DNA of 64,000 bases. It comes from Oxyruncus cristatus (Eukaryota; Chordata; Aves; Passeriformes; Cotingidae). The notes beneath the pieces were generated by a model. It saw only the letters and a list, made by a program, of their open reading frames with translations, was not told the origin of the DNA and made no database searches. The DNA is taken from NCBI GenBank assembly GCA_013399855.1, contig VXAY01005172.1, forward strand, positions 494,253-558,252. Direction: 5' to 3'. The position numbers and the translations under genes are program-made. Below are positions 13,701-34,462 of the stretch, piece by piece (position 1 is the stretch's first letter; every line of letters starts with the position of its first letter).

Positions 13701-15804
13701 GGGGAGAGTCCAGGCTTTTCTGGACACAGCTCTGCCTGCAGAACACTGTCCTTGTGCACAGGTAGAGTTTTGTTTGCCCTGGTCACGCTGTGCCCTGGTG
13801 GGTGACGCTGCTGCTGGCACAGCCCCAGCTCAGCTGACGGGAGCTGTGCATTCCTTTCCTGTTAGGGATTGTTCCAGGAGGAAAAGCAAAACCTTCCAAC
13901 TGCACGATGGTTTTTAATAAAGGCTGTCCTAACAAAGCAGCTGGCCAAAAATTGCCACTGTGATACACCAAACTGTAATCTGCCCTAAATTCAGTCAATC
14001 TGAAGCTCAGGATAACCCACCAGTGAGGAAGGGGTGGGTTCTCCCATTGCTGATTCCAGTTCAGGAAGGATTTTTGGCTTGCAGTGCTTGATGGTTGCAT
14101 GAAAGAAAAGATGTACTCTCTGAGCAACGGGGAAAGCTTGCAAAACACATTCCTCAGATTTCAGTGTGGCAGAAGACCAGGGAGGAAGAGCAACTCTAGA
14201 CCAGAACTGCTTTTGCCCTGGGAAACAAGAACAGGCTGCTAGAACAGTGTGTTTGTGCTGCAGTGAAATGTGTGTAAGTTCACAGGGGTGGTTCGTGTCC
14301 ACTAAGTGATACATGGGGACAAGACCTGGGCTAGACATCCCTGCTCCAAGGTGGCCTCCTCATTTTCCCTTGGCTGAGATTGCCCGTGGAGGGAGAGCTG
14401 GCAGGAATATTTAAGTTGATGGGGAATGTGTCCTCATCAACTAACTTGGTTACTGAGTAACTTGTAGCGTAGAAGGGGGCAGAAAGCTGGAAATAGGGGT
14501 GTTCCCATTTCCCGGAGCTGCAGGAATGGCGGTAACCTGTTCCAATAACGTGTCACCATCAAGTAGAAGCTGTGCTGAAGCAGGGCAGAGCTTGGAGATC
14601 CATTTTATTTATTTATTTATTTATTTAACATTTGACTTATCAAGGCATTAATTAAAAGGGTGTTTTTAATTAAGCCAAAGGAAGGTGGGAAGCATTCCCA
14701 TGGTGAAAACCAGCCCCAGTCTCTGCCGTGTTGGCTGGATTCTACCTGTGGGGAGGCTGGGAGGAGAATGCCTGTCACACAGAGCTTGGCCTCTGTCCCT
14801 CCCTGGGATCCAGCTCTAATCCCTGCTCGCCCTCTGTCCCGCCCAGTCCCTAGAGAGCAGCGGTGACCAGTCCCACAAGATGCCCACGGACCGCTGTGCC
14901 CGGCTCACCCTGGTGAGCGCGGCCAACGACCTGAAGGAGGCCTGGATCAGCGACCACCCCTACCTGGCCGTGTGCTACCTGTGGCAGTACGCGCCCACCT
15001 GGGCCTGGTGGCTCATGAACAGGATGGGCAAGAGGAGGATACAGAACTTCAAGAGCGGAGTGGTAAGTGCTGACTGACTCTCCTGCCACGGGAAAGCTGG
15101 GATTGCGTTTTGGATCCGTTCCAACATTTTTTTTTCCCCCTCCTTGCTCCCGTAGCAGCTGATGCCTGGCCAAAGTCCATCCCTGCATCCTGCTAGCGTG
15201 GAGTTACACAGTGTGGTCACAGCACAGCAAAGTCAGCATGTCTTGTAGTGCCCCAGACCTTGCTCTGACCTCCATCACAAGGGCTGCAAGTTCAGGACTC
15301 ACCATTAACGCAGAGTTATAAATCACTGGCGTAAATTATTTAATGCAGCTTGGAATTAGGACTCTGGAGAACATCTCCCTTGGTCATGTCTAGTTTTTGT
15401 ATCAGGCACGTAACCTGAGCACCTCCCAGGAGGGTGTTGCACAGTGCTATTGTCTGTCAGGGCTCTTCCCCCACACCGGCAGCCCCGGGGACAGATGTGC
15501 TGCCTTCTGTCCCTGCAGTACTGCTTGGTAGATGCTATTTATTACTACTGTGGTTTTGTTGAACTCGGCACAAAAAACCCCCCCCCGACATTAAAAATAC
15601 TCCAAAAGCAGGAAATGCAAAAATGAAGCTTGAAACTTCCTACTCCCAAACTGTAACTGCCCCCCTGTCACAAGCTCTTCCAAAGACAAAACAACACTGT
15701 GAGTGAAGAACTTTTAACACAGCAGAAGTTGGGGGGTGAAATACTAATTTAATGTCCTCTCCCTCCAGGATGCTGATGCCTCTTACTCAAGAAAGAAGAA
15801 ATAA
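1567..15804 (+). CDS. DHRS7: DHRS7, SDR-family oxidoreductase (exons 2-7; 5' end outside window)
   Basis: Dehydrogenase/reductase 7 is an NADPH-dependent short-chain dehydrogenase of the ER membrane that acts on steroid and retinoid carbonyls (family knowledge). Coding exons are 1567-1719, 8465-8571, 8905-9144, 13318-13440, 14847-15062 and 15769-15804; all junctions are GT-AG and phases agree. Together they give 290 whole codons plus a stop and a split first codon. The Rossmann glycine motif TGASSGIG is in exon 2. The NNGG motif (NNAG in most SDRs), the VSS catalytic serine and the YCASK active site are in exon 4. PGPV follows in exon 5. Human DHRS7 is about 339 residues, so exon 1, with the start codon and N-terminal anchor, is missing to the left; I searched 1-1566 and found no candidate. 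The C-terminal tail differs from human. PCNX4 converges from the right. Identity is near certain from residue-level agreement over the whole length. Confidence 0.96.
3122..3389 (+). mobile_element. CR1 LINE 3' end, sense
   Basis: This is a typical chicken-repeat-1 3' UTR: a TTAGATTAGATATTTGGAAG-like block, then CAGGTTGCCCAGAGAAGCTG, GGTTGGAACTGGATGGTCTT and a terminal tail of ATTCTATG-like octamers near 3,377-3,388. It is 5'-truncated as most CR1 copies are, and it lies inside DHRS7 intron 2. Confidence 0.9.
3460..4760 (-). mobile_element. Old CR1 LINE pol fragment, antisense
   Basis: About 1.3 kb resembles the reverse complement of CR1 ORF2 and the start of its 3' region. Recognisable blocks include the CTCCAGGCC-like block near 3472, the block starting GGGTCCAGAACTGG at 3569, the CCAGTCACTGGGAAG-like block near 4214 and the AGACTAAGGCAAAGAAGGCA block near 4437. 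Many stops and indels break the frame, so it is inactive and old. It lies in DHRS7 intron 2, next to a younger sense CR1. Confidence 0.7.
4867..5748. mobile_element. Probable solo LTR of an endogenous retrovirus
   Basis: The element opens with TGTCATGGTTTAGG, a start seen in songbird ERV LTRs, and ends ...CTCCACN. The N at 5748 would complete the canonical CA end if it were A. An exact 6-bp direct repeat TAAAGA sits immediately outside both ends (4861-4866 and 5749-5754), as expected for a target-site duplication. The 882 bp are GC-rich up to about 5,490, then carry an A/C-rich simple tract at 5508-5672. No intact retroviral gene is visible. The + orientation is inferred only from the TG start. 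The family is uncertain. Confidence 0.6.
5508..5672. repeat. A/C-rich low-complexity tract (AAACCC/AAAC type)
   Basis: This is a run of interrupted AAAC, AAACC and AAAAACCC units. It produces long artefactual reading frames rich in K, N, P and Q on one strand and F, V, G and L on the other. The complementary G/T composition occurs at 61121-61168 and 61411-61567. Confidence 0.9.
5755..8464 (+). other. Remainder of DHRS7 intron 2
   Basis: I see no coding exon, RNA gene or clear repeat family between the LTR and exon 3. A frame at 8231-8422 ends just before the exon 3 acceptor and has no supporting features. Confidence 0.6.
8465..8571 (+). CDS. DHRS7: DHRS7 exon 3: core beta strand after the Rossmann motif
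   Basis: The acceptor is gttttcag and the donor is ggcaag|gtaagg. The split CAG codon is completed here. The encoded SEKDILVLRLDLTD and HEAA segments agree with human KEKDILVLPLDLTD. It contains the aspartate of the LDLTD motif, which helps stabilise the adenine pocket in SDR enzymes. The exon ends in phase 0. Confidence 0.94.
8905..9144 (+). CDS. DHRS7: DHRS7 exon 4: catalytic exon (NNGG, Ser, YxxxK)
   Basis: This exon has exactly 80 codons in phase 0, with acceptor ttttcccgag and donor ctgcag|gtaagt. It holds VNNGG (8917-8931), the IVTVSSVMG strand with the catalytic serine, and GYCASK at 9115-9132 with the catalytic tyrosine and lysine. All four members of the SDR Asn-Ser-Tyr-Lys set are therefore present, so the encoded enzyme should be active. 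Confidence 0.96.
9145..13317 (+). other. DHRS7 intron 4
   Basis: The intron is 4.2 kb. It contains T-rich tracts at 11006-11028 and 11126-11148 and a short CR1 remnant at 10805-10843. Open frames at 11537-11923, 11845-12168 and 12341-12631 have no splice signals or family resemblance, so I treat them as chance. Confidence 0.65.
10805..10843 (-). mobile_element. Short CR1 3'-tip remnant, antisense
   Basis: ATCACAGGATATTCTGAGTT followed by GGAAGGGACCCACAAGG is the reverse complement of the last bases of a CR1 3' UTR. Only about 40 bases remain recognisable. Confidence 0.65.
13318..13440 (+). CDS. DHRS7: DHRS7 exon 5: substrate-side loop with PGPV motif
   Basis: This exon has 41 codons in phase 0, with acceptor ttcttctag and donor gcaaag|gtaaga. 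It encodes GFFNSLRTEL followed by NICPGPVQS. The PG motif follows the sixth beta strand of SDR enzymes and shapes the cofactor nicotinamide pocket. The end of the exon (QNVFTENLAK) is the variable substrate-binding loop and differs most from human. Confidence 0.94.
13441..14846 (+). other. DHRS7 intron 5
   Basis: No exon was recognised. An ATTT tetranucleotide repeat lies at 14603-14627. The frames at 13561-13917 and 13783-14148 overlap on opposite strands and look like chance. Confidence 0.6.
14603..14627. repeat. (ATTT)n microsatellite
   Basis: About six tandem copies of ATTT lie in DHRS7 intron 5. The number is likely to vary between individuals. Confidence 0.85.
14847..15062 (+). CDS. 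DHRS7: DHRS7 exon 6: C-terminal amphipathic region
   Basis: This exon has 72 codons in phase 0, with acceptor tcccgcccag and donor gga gtg|gtaagt. It encodes the DQSHKM and RCARLTL segments, then ANDLKEAWIS and the tryptophan-rich LWQYAPTWAWWLMNRMGK, matching human LWQYMPTWAWWITNKMGK. GC content is clearly higher than in the neighbouring exons, with mostly C or G in third positions. Confidence 0.94.
15063..15768 (+). other. DHRS7 intron 6
   Basis: The 706-base intron shows nothing beyond a run of C near 15,580 and the pyrimidine tract before the exon 7 acceptor. Confidence 0.6.
15769..15804 (+). CDS. DHRS7: DHRS7 exon 7: last 11 residues and stop
   Basis: The acceptor is cctccag. The codons read DADASYSRKKK then TAA at 15802-15804. 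DADSSY is shared with human, but as I recall it the human protein continues to KTKHD, a KxKxx-type ER retrieval signal, whereas this one ends RKKK. An AATAAA poly(A) signal follows at 15959. Confidence 0.9.
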   Translation, partial: DADASYSRKKK

Positions 15805-15958
15805 GGATGAGCCTGTACAAAATCCTGCTGTTCTTGTGCTAAGGCTGAGAAAGTTTTCATACTGCATGACTGCAAGCAACAGCTTTTTTTTTTTATCTGT
15901 TGTATCTTTATCATCCTGTATCTTGACAAATCTATCAAGCTGACGACACACTTCACTA

Positions 15959-15964
15959 AATAAA
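15959..15964 (+). terminator. DHRS7: Candidate poly(A) signal of DHRS7
   Basis: A canonical AATAAA lies 155 bases after the DHRS7 stop codon and is the first one on the + strand. A T-rich run precedes it at 15888-15900. A second AATAAA near 17,133 could serve a longer 3' UTR. Confidence 0.6.
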
Positions 15965-17880
15965 AATCTCTTTCTAAACACACCTGTTTCATGTCAAAAG
16001 TCCCGCAGGCTGAATTTTGAAGCTTGCAAGCTTCAAATGCTTACAAGCATTGAGACACACGAGAGGCTGGGCTGCTGCGGTGCTGTTTTTCTGCTGCCAT
16101 GACATGGGCAAGTGCCTGGTGAGGAGCCTAAAAATTATACACCCCAGGATCCCGTTTCCCACACTTTCATTCCTAATTTCTCTTGAGCCAAAAAAAAGAA
16201 AAAAATAAAACCAACCAAAAAACAAGCAACAACAAACCCTCAAGTAGAAGGTTGCTGTAGGTTGGGATGTCTGGTCTGTGCTTGTGAAGTGTTCCTTGAG
16301 TGTATTGAGGGCTAAATCCCTGAGCTTCTGAAACAACATTTAGAACATTTAGAGGGTAATTAACTTCTGGGGCTCGGCACCTCTGCAGGGTCCACAGGCC
16401 TCAGTCCTGGGGCTGTTTGGTAAAGGCAAACAATGGATGGGGCAGCAGGGAAGGGAGGGAGCAACGCTGTACTTGCAACCCATGTTTTAGGCCGTGCTTA
16501 ACCCTGCGCTAAACCTGGCACTTGTTAAAACCAGAGGGGAGCAGGGAATGTTCCTGCAGCAGAACAGCCTCTAGCAATTATAGTATGAAATAGCAGCTGA
16601 ATTCCCAGCTCCTGTACAGAGCAGAGGCCAATCTCAGCAGCGCTGGAGGTGTATTGGGCAGCAGCTACGAGGAACCAAGGACTGCACTTTTTAAATGGTT
16701 ACCGTGGCACTGACACCTAATTCAGCCCTTGGCTGAGTTACCACTCCTCTGCAGTGGTTAACTCACCTGCACTTACATCCTTGGTGACCTTGCTGTTGAC
16801 AAAGTCCTCAGTAATCTCTGGATGTACCTCTGGCCACACACTATCCACGTAAGAAAAAACTTCAATGAGTGATCATAGTTTACAAATGGGTTGTTATTCT
16901 TTCATGGAAACTTTCCAACCAGAGCAAGGAATAAGCCAAGAGTGATGTTTGTAACGTGACAAAGGTGGAAAGTACTGCCTAGGAAAAAAAAACAAGCCAA
17001 AACCCCCAATGAAATGGCAAATGTCTTCAGTGGAGGGTTCATCCTACTTGCCAACACACCAGCTCCCACCCCACAGGCTCAAAACGGGGGATGAGAAGCC
17101 TCTAGTAAGGATGTAAAACTGATCTCTTGAAATAAAGGCTCTCCAAAGCCACAACGAAGGTGTCTTACACTTACCTTTGTGTGCTGAACATCACAGTCTG
17201 TAAAGCCAGGAGGTAAAGCTGGTGCACAGACGTGGTTACGAAACAGAGCAGGTCACAGGGGAAAGCAGTGGGGGGGTCTGTGCCAAGCCCAGTCCTGCAT
17301 CCTGAGTGCAGTGCAGTGGTAACCCCAACAGCAGCCTGTGTACACAGACAAGGCCAGGCTGGAAGGTGCCCCGATTCCTGAATTCCTGGTAAATCAAAGA
17401 AATGCTGCAAACCAAACAGGACACGGTTCAAGAGCACGCAAACAAAGCAACACGCTGAACACAGGGGCTCTCAGCTGCACAGAACGAGAGGCTGCAACCT
17501 TTGTTTCTGCCAAAAAAGAATGTAAAAGAGTGTTACAGGAAAAAGGGCATTGGGAATTGGGGTCACACTGCTGTAAAAAACAGTGGGATGTGCCAGTGGC
17601 TCCGTGCAGCAGTGAGTGAGGGGTGTGGGACACACTGCCTGCAACAGTAGGGGACAGGATGTTGCAGGGCATTACAGCCCAGCCCCATATTCCTGTGCAC
17701 AAACAGGAATTCTGCCCAGCACTAATTGTGCTCCTCCATCTGGTACCAATCAGGATCTCTGCTGGAACTCTGGGGCCGGTTACCAGCAACACTCCTTGAG
17801 AAGGTCAGGTAGCAGATGGAGAGAACCCGAGCAAAGGAAGGGAAAAGGATCACAGCTCTCTTCAGTTTTTCTCTCAACTA
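15965..17880. other. Gap between the convergent DHRS7 and PCNX4 3' ends
   Basis: About 1.9 kb separates the two candidate poly(A) signals. No gene or repeat family was recognised. The frames at 17338-17619 and 17394-17792 are on opposite strands of the same DNA and have no splice or family support. Confidence 0.6.
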
Positions 17881-19562
17881 TTTTATTCAGTTTACAAAAG
17901 ACAAATAATGAGGGCAGAAATCACAGCCATCTCCTAATAAAAGACTGCTGCAAAAAAAAGGTCATTAAATTTTCTGTGACCATAACAGAAGACAAGTAGA
18001 AAGAGGTTTACAATGAGGCAGGGAGGGTTAACTGGATTCAGGAAATAACTCCCGACTTTCCAATGGCTGCAGAACAGCACAGAAATGGAGTGAACTACTT
18101 GCTGGGTTCGTGACACTCCTGGTATTGGAAGTTTTAAATAAGAGTAAACATTTGCCAGAGTAGTTCCTTCTGAGCGAGCTGAAATAGGTTCTCTCCACAA
18201 GCCCCTTCCAGATCTCTTCCATGACTCTGAATTTCCAGATGCAGCTCAGGGCCGAGCACGGCACCATATGGGTGTCTCCTGACTGCTCTGGAATTCCCCC
18301 ACACCACCTGCATAGTTTTTAAAAATCATTTATAGTCACTGATCAGAAGAAACAGCCAGCACCCAAGTACACTGCTTTGTGACAATGAGGAGTAAAAGCA
18401 TCAAGTGTGCTCCAAATCAGACTAGGCTGGGTGTTCTAAGCCAGTTCTACTTCAGTTAAGGAGCAGGTCTGATTTAAATTCACTCTATACCTTAAGGAAA
18501 TACAGTTACCTACTCCCAGCTCAGCATTTGCCAGCAGTACCTACATTGTAACTACTGACCTACAGAGAAAGCACATTTATGCACTAAGTGGTGGGAGCGA
18601 ACAGGATCAATGAGCCACTGGAGACTGGACCCAGACCTGCCTTCAGGGAGACTAATATTGCAAACCAGCTGCCAAAGTCTGTTCCAACCTGTGGTAAGGT
18701 TAAAAAAAATAAATTACTTCTGGCACAGACAGCTGGATTTCCACCTCCACTTCTCCATCATCAAGCTCTCACTGTATTTGTGGAAGACTGGTTAGAGAGG
18801 TGGATATAGGTTGCGAATAACATATATATCATATATATGGATACTGGAAGAAGGAGATGAAATTATTCCATTTGTACTCCCCTAATTACACATATTTACT
18901 TCTTTTATCAGTAGGTCACACAGGTTATCAGTGTGTCAGAGCACACACTGTTTTATATAAATTCTCATTACCAAAACAAATACTTTGGTAAAAATTGCCC
19001 CTTAGAACTCATTTTTGTTAAAGCACGGCTGAGGACTTACAGCAACTATGGAAGATTAGTGAAAGTCATATAACAAATGCTAGAACTGAACTCAGTCCAA
19101 TAAAAAATGGCCAGAATAAAAAAACCCCTCATATAAATAGTCCTATGTACACTTTGGTTGCCAACTCGGGGGTTGACAGTACTGCAGGGAGCTGTAACCT
19201 GACTGGCAGTGCAAGTCACCTGTCCAAGAGAAAAAAAAAAAAAAAGTAAAAATGCACCAAAAATAGTTAATGATCAGAACTGTGCTGCTCCTCTCTAAAC
19301 TGGAGAAGAGAATTTCAGCATCTGGCTCGTCAGCCACACGGGCAATGGTGTCTCACGTTCCAGCAGCAGGAAACAAACTTCCTGCCTGCTGAAGGTTCTG
19401 GCCAGCACCATCTCTGTGCCAAGGACGTGCGCCGGCCTGGCACCGTCACCGAGAGCAAAACCTGATCTGCAGTGCAGGAATGGAGCACAAGCGTTTGATT
19501 CCCAACATACAGGTGAAAAATACAAAATAACAACGGTCATAATAGAAAAAGAGAAGGACATT
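17870..19562 (-). other. PCNX4: Probable PCNX4 3' UTR
   Basis: This sequence follows the TAG stop at 19565-19563. It is AT-rich and has no further in-frame coding similarity. It contains an A-run at 19231-19245 and an AT-rich near-palindrome around 18820-18839. The extent rests only on the poly(A) signal. Confidence 0.45.
17882..17887 (-). terminator. PCNX4: Candidate poly(A) signal of PCNX4
   Basis: TTTATT on the + strand reads AATAAA on the - strand, about 1.68 kb past the PCNX4 stop. It is the first canonical AATAAA I noticed downstream of the stop on that strand. Its use would give a 3' UTR covering about 17,870-19,562. Confidence 0.45.
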
Positions 19563-30538
<10,976 letters not shown>

Positions 30539-33500
30539 CTGGGAGAGAACAGAAAGGAAAATACGGAAACATTACTGATTCTGCAGCTCAGAACCCAGGG
30601 GATTCTCGTATCTTATTTTTATTTACCAAGTTCCAGTGGAATTCTGACACGTCAGGGTTAGAATCTGTCCAAATACAACTACTAAGCAAACACCTATCTT
30701 AAAACGTGAACACATCCTTTAATCTGAAGCTACAGGCAACGAATAAAACATGTAACCTGTTCTTGGGAGATGATAAAAGCAGCTCATCTCCACACCAAAA
30801 CACCTTCCTAAAACCGACACTTTTCCCTACTCGGTCTAATTCCAATCACATCTTGCCACAGACCTCTAATTCCAAACAATCCTGTTAAGGATCTCCCCTC
30901 ACACAAACAGAAGAGTCAGGGATTTCAGTGAGTAGCCACATAAGTGCAAGGGTACAGGTATACAGAGGCCCCTGTAAAAATCAAAGCCTTAAGTAACAAA
31001 CTCAGTTTAGGAAAATATTAGTAGAAGCATTAAAAATTACTTTCCACATCAGCATTGTTACTGTCTTCCGTACACAGCCCAGTAACAGATCTCGCTGTAC
31101 TCAGTTACAATAAACTAAACAGTTCACCTTCTGCTTCCTAAAACACATAAAACTAAAAAAATAAATACAATACTTGTGAGTTGTAGCAGAGTCAGCACAT
31201 ATTCTTCTGTGTGTCAGTGGAGAAAGCTGAAAAAAAGGAAACAAAAGATAACGTGTAAACACTCACAATGACCCATCAAACTGAAATTGGGTACAAATAT
31301 TCACTTACAGAGGATCAGGCAGTGTAGAAACAATGAATGTAAGGTGGTACCTATGATACTAAAATATAATTCTATGCTACTAGTCATGAAAGGAAGAGTC
31401 TGTGAATGACAGGTAGAAATACTCAAGCTAAGAAACAGGGTGAAAAAACCAGCACAGAAATGCAGTGCCAAAGCAATTCATTAATAATAATTCTAAAAAA
31501 GAGATGTTGGTGTGCATTAGGAGAGTGTGCATTAGCCAGTTCTGAAATTCTGACTTTCTTCTGCTGGACCTGTACAATCTGACGAACACCTACTGCCATT
31601 GTTGCATTAAAAATTAAACACTCTGCTGCCATGGAGTTCCCAAACTGCTGTGATCCCTTCTTTCTAAAATACCAAATGCTTCTGGGCCCTTCTAAGAACA
31701 ATTCACCCCTTTTATTTTAAACAGGTATCGATCACTTGACTGTAGGTAGATGCTGGTCATCATGGAATGAAGTCAGAAAGCACAACTGAGATATTAAAGG
31801 TCATTCATGTGCATTACCATGACTGGAAATTTGCATTCAGGGTCCACTAATTCAACACACTCCACCATGAAGAGCAGGACCCCACAGACTCTGTAACTAC
31901 TCTCCATGAAAGCTGTGGAATTTAATTTTTTTTTAAAATATAAAATATTTAAAACAGAGATCTTTTGGTCATAGTATTTCAAGGCACTGAAAGTTTCTTA
32001 AAGTAGGGAGAAGGCAGCAAGTCCTAATGGAAAAGACACATGTTGACAATGGAGAGGGGAATTCATCCCAGTCAGCTCAGGAATTTGAAAATGTAACAGC
32101 GACACACCCAACTAAAAACATATTTCAAATGTAATTAAAAAAAAAAAATCGCAATTCAGCCAATCTTCTTTAGAAAAATAAGCATCGTTTAGAGGTTACA
32201 TGGGAATGAGACTAAGCTGCTGTGAAAGGTACAGGCAGTTTTATAGGCACATAAATGACAGAACCTGAGTTTTAAAAGAAACGTGGAACCAATAGGTGCA
32301 TAGTTTTCCCTGAAAAACAGTTTTCAGGCAGCTGTGTTTTTCTGTTCCAAGAAGGGCTATTTCTGTTTTGAGTTCTAGTCTGCACTTGTGTTTGTCAGTT
32401 TATATTGCTAACCAAATGTTAACAAAACATTCCTCTACAGTTTCTGGGTAAACAATAGGCATCTTTGTGTGAGACACAAACATCTACGCACATAAACAAT
32501 GTAGTTCTGCTTGGCTCCACTCCAAAAAGAGCCATGGAAAGACACGAATTTATTTATAAATGAAAATCCTGAGACTGAAGCTCACAAACTATGGAAACTC
32601 TCTCCTCAGCCATCCTCCTGGCTCCAAAATAGTCAGGTAGCACGAGGACTTCAAAGAGGGACTCATACATGTCTCATTATTCCTGTGCAAAGCCCTAGCA
32701 ACAAGACTCCACAGATCAGTGAGTGTTTACAGGACCTGGCTTCAATATACATTCCTAACATACAGGCCTGGTCCCACTCGGACAACTTGCCTGGTTACCC
32801 AAACAATCCACACAACAGACTGTCACCACCAGCGGGGATCCACGCGACTTGGACACTGCCACAAGGATGGCAAAAGGGCTTTAACACCATAACCTCACTT
32901 AACCAATTCTCCCCTGCAATATCCTCTCTATGTCCCTATCACAGAAGGAAACAAAGCAAATCTTGCCTCAAATTTAGGCATGAATTTTGGTCTAAATGAA
33001 CGTCATCCTTCATGTATACTGGTGGAGGGTCAGTTCAGTTTGGTTTGGGTTTATTTCCAGCAGATTATAGAATATGTGTACAGCTGCCTGCCACTTAAGC
33101 AGCTGAAATACATAAGGCTTAACAATACTTACCTCGGTGGTCTCCCAAGTGTTTTCACATGAGGGTAAGTGTTACAACCCCCCTGCTAGTACAGGTGGGA
33201 GGAACAGGTGGCAGGTGAAGGGGAGGCTGTGGCATCCCCTGTCCAGGCAAACCCAGGCACACCTTGTGCCCACCTGTGTGCCTGGACACCTGCACCCCCG
33301 GTTAGAGATTCCACTGGTTAGACATCCCTGGTTAACGATTCCACAGGCCAGCTTCCAGCCAGGAGCCAGCCAGAGCAGGCTGGGGCCCTCTGCCCCGCAG
33401 AGTGGATGCCACCCCCGCCAACGAGGCTGGGGACGCAGCATTTTGGGACAACACTCCCCATCCAGCTATGGGACGAGCATCCCAGGACCACCGTTGGGAA

Positions 33501-33753
33501 AAGGTCACAGGCCACCTCCTCCCGCAGCACCTCTGCCCCTGACCGGGCGGGCTCCCACCTGAGCTGCCACTCTTCCCACCCACCTCGCTCTCATCTCATC
33601 CGCAGATGGCACGTAAATTAAAACACCCAACCAAGCGACCACAAAAAGCACCTCTGCGATCTCAGCTCCGGAGAGGATGGGCCGCCGGGCAGCACGGCCG
33701 GGGCGGGGGGGGGCAAACCCGCGGCAAGGAGCCTCAGCGAGGCGGGCACCTAC
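30539..33753 (-). other. PCNX4: PCNX4 intron 1
   Basis: This intron connects the probable first exon (donor CCACAG|gtaggt at 33753) to the exon 2 acceptor. No coding exon was recognised. One candidate alternative 5' exon lies near its 5' end at 33133-33182. The frame at 32511-32999 on the + strand has no splice context. Confidence 0.55.
33133..33182 (-). other. Candidate alternative 5' exon of PCNX4
   Basis: On the - strand a consensus donor CACCGAG|gtaagt ends this interval, and an acceptor-like CTAGCAG precedes it at 33183. It falls between the CpG-island exon and exon 2. There is no coding evidence; only the splice-site quality suggests it. Confidence 0.25.
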
Positions 33754-34050
33754 CTGTGGCCGGGGCTCGGAGCGGGACAAAGGGAGCAGGGACCGGGCCG
33801 AGCCGGCGGCGGGAGGAGGAGGATGAGGAGGAGGGTGGCGGAGCTCCACCGCGCTCTCCCCGCCCCTTCTCCCTCCCCTCAGCCACCGCCGCCATTTTGC
33901 CCGCCTGAGGCACCCGGCGCGGACCCGCTGCCTGCGGGAAATGGCTCCGGTTCGCGGGGCCATCGGGGAGCTCCTCGGCGGGGTGGGCAGCGGGGCGGTG
34001 AGGGCCGATCGCCTTCCCGAGCCCGCCGCCGCCCCGCGCGTCCTGCAGCG
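33500..34050 (-). promoter_or_regulatory. PCNX4: CpG-island promoter of PCNX4
   Basis: This is the GC- and CpG-richest interval of the window, just upstream of the PCNX4 transcript. On the - strand it has CAAAATGGCGGCGG around 33895, which fits a YY1 site and resembles a TISU element. It ends in the candidate exon 1 donor. The upstream boundary abuts a CR1 copy starting near 34052. Confidence 0.8.
33754..33900 (-). other. PCNX4: Probable PCNX4 exon 1 (5' UTR)
   Basis: The donor GGCCACAG|gtaggt marks the 3' edge. The 5' edge is unknown and is set near the YY1-like site. An ATG at 33895-33893 opens 47 codons plus one base across this exon, with a serine run and no recognised domain. Confidence 0.5.
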
Positions 34051-34051
34051 G

Positions 34052-34462
34052 CATCACAGAATGAATTGGGTTGGAAAAGACCTTTGGGATCATTCAGTCC
34101 AACCTGTGCCCCAGCACCACCGTGCCAACCAGACCGTGGCACTGAGCGCCACGTCCAGTCTTTACTTAAACACCGCCAGGGACGGCCCTGGGCTGCCCGT
34201 TCCAGTGTCTGATCGCCCTTTTTGTGAAGAAATTCCTCGTGATGTCCAACCCAAACCTCCCCTGGCTCAGCTCAACACCATGCCCTCCGGTTCTCTCGCT
34301 GTCACCAGGGAGCAGAGCCCGACCCCCACCTGCCTCCACCCCCCTCTCGGGGAGTTGCAGAGAGCGACGAGGTCCCCTCTGAGCCTCCTCCTCTCCGGGC
34401 TGAGCGCCCCCCGCTCCCTCAGCCGCTCCTCATGGGACTTGTGCTCCAGCCCCCTCCAGGTG
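34052..34462 (-). mobile_element. CR1 LINE fragment next to the PCNX4 promoter
   Basis: On the + strand it starts ATCACAGAATGAATTGGGTT and GGAAAAGACC, the reverse complement of a CR1 3' end. Further blocks are TGTCCAACCCAAACCTCCCC (near 34241) and CCTCCTCCTCTCCGGGCTGA. Its sense strand is that of PCNX4, with the 3' end nearest the promoter. It is unusually rich in CpG for an old CR1. Confidence 0.85.

Noticed and set aside
33505..34212. Several long frames on both strands in the CpG island
   Set aside because: GC-rich sequence has few stops. The frames are P/R/A/G-rich with no domain. Only the - strand frame from 33895 was kept, as an upstream frame.
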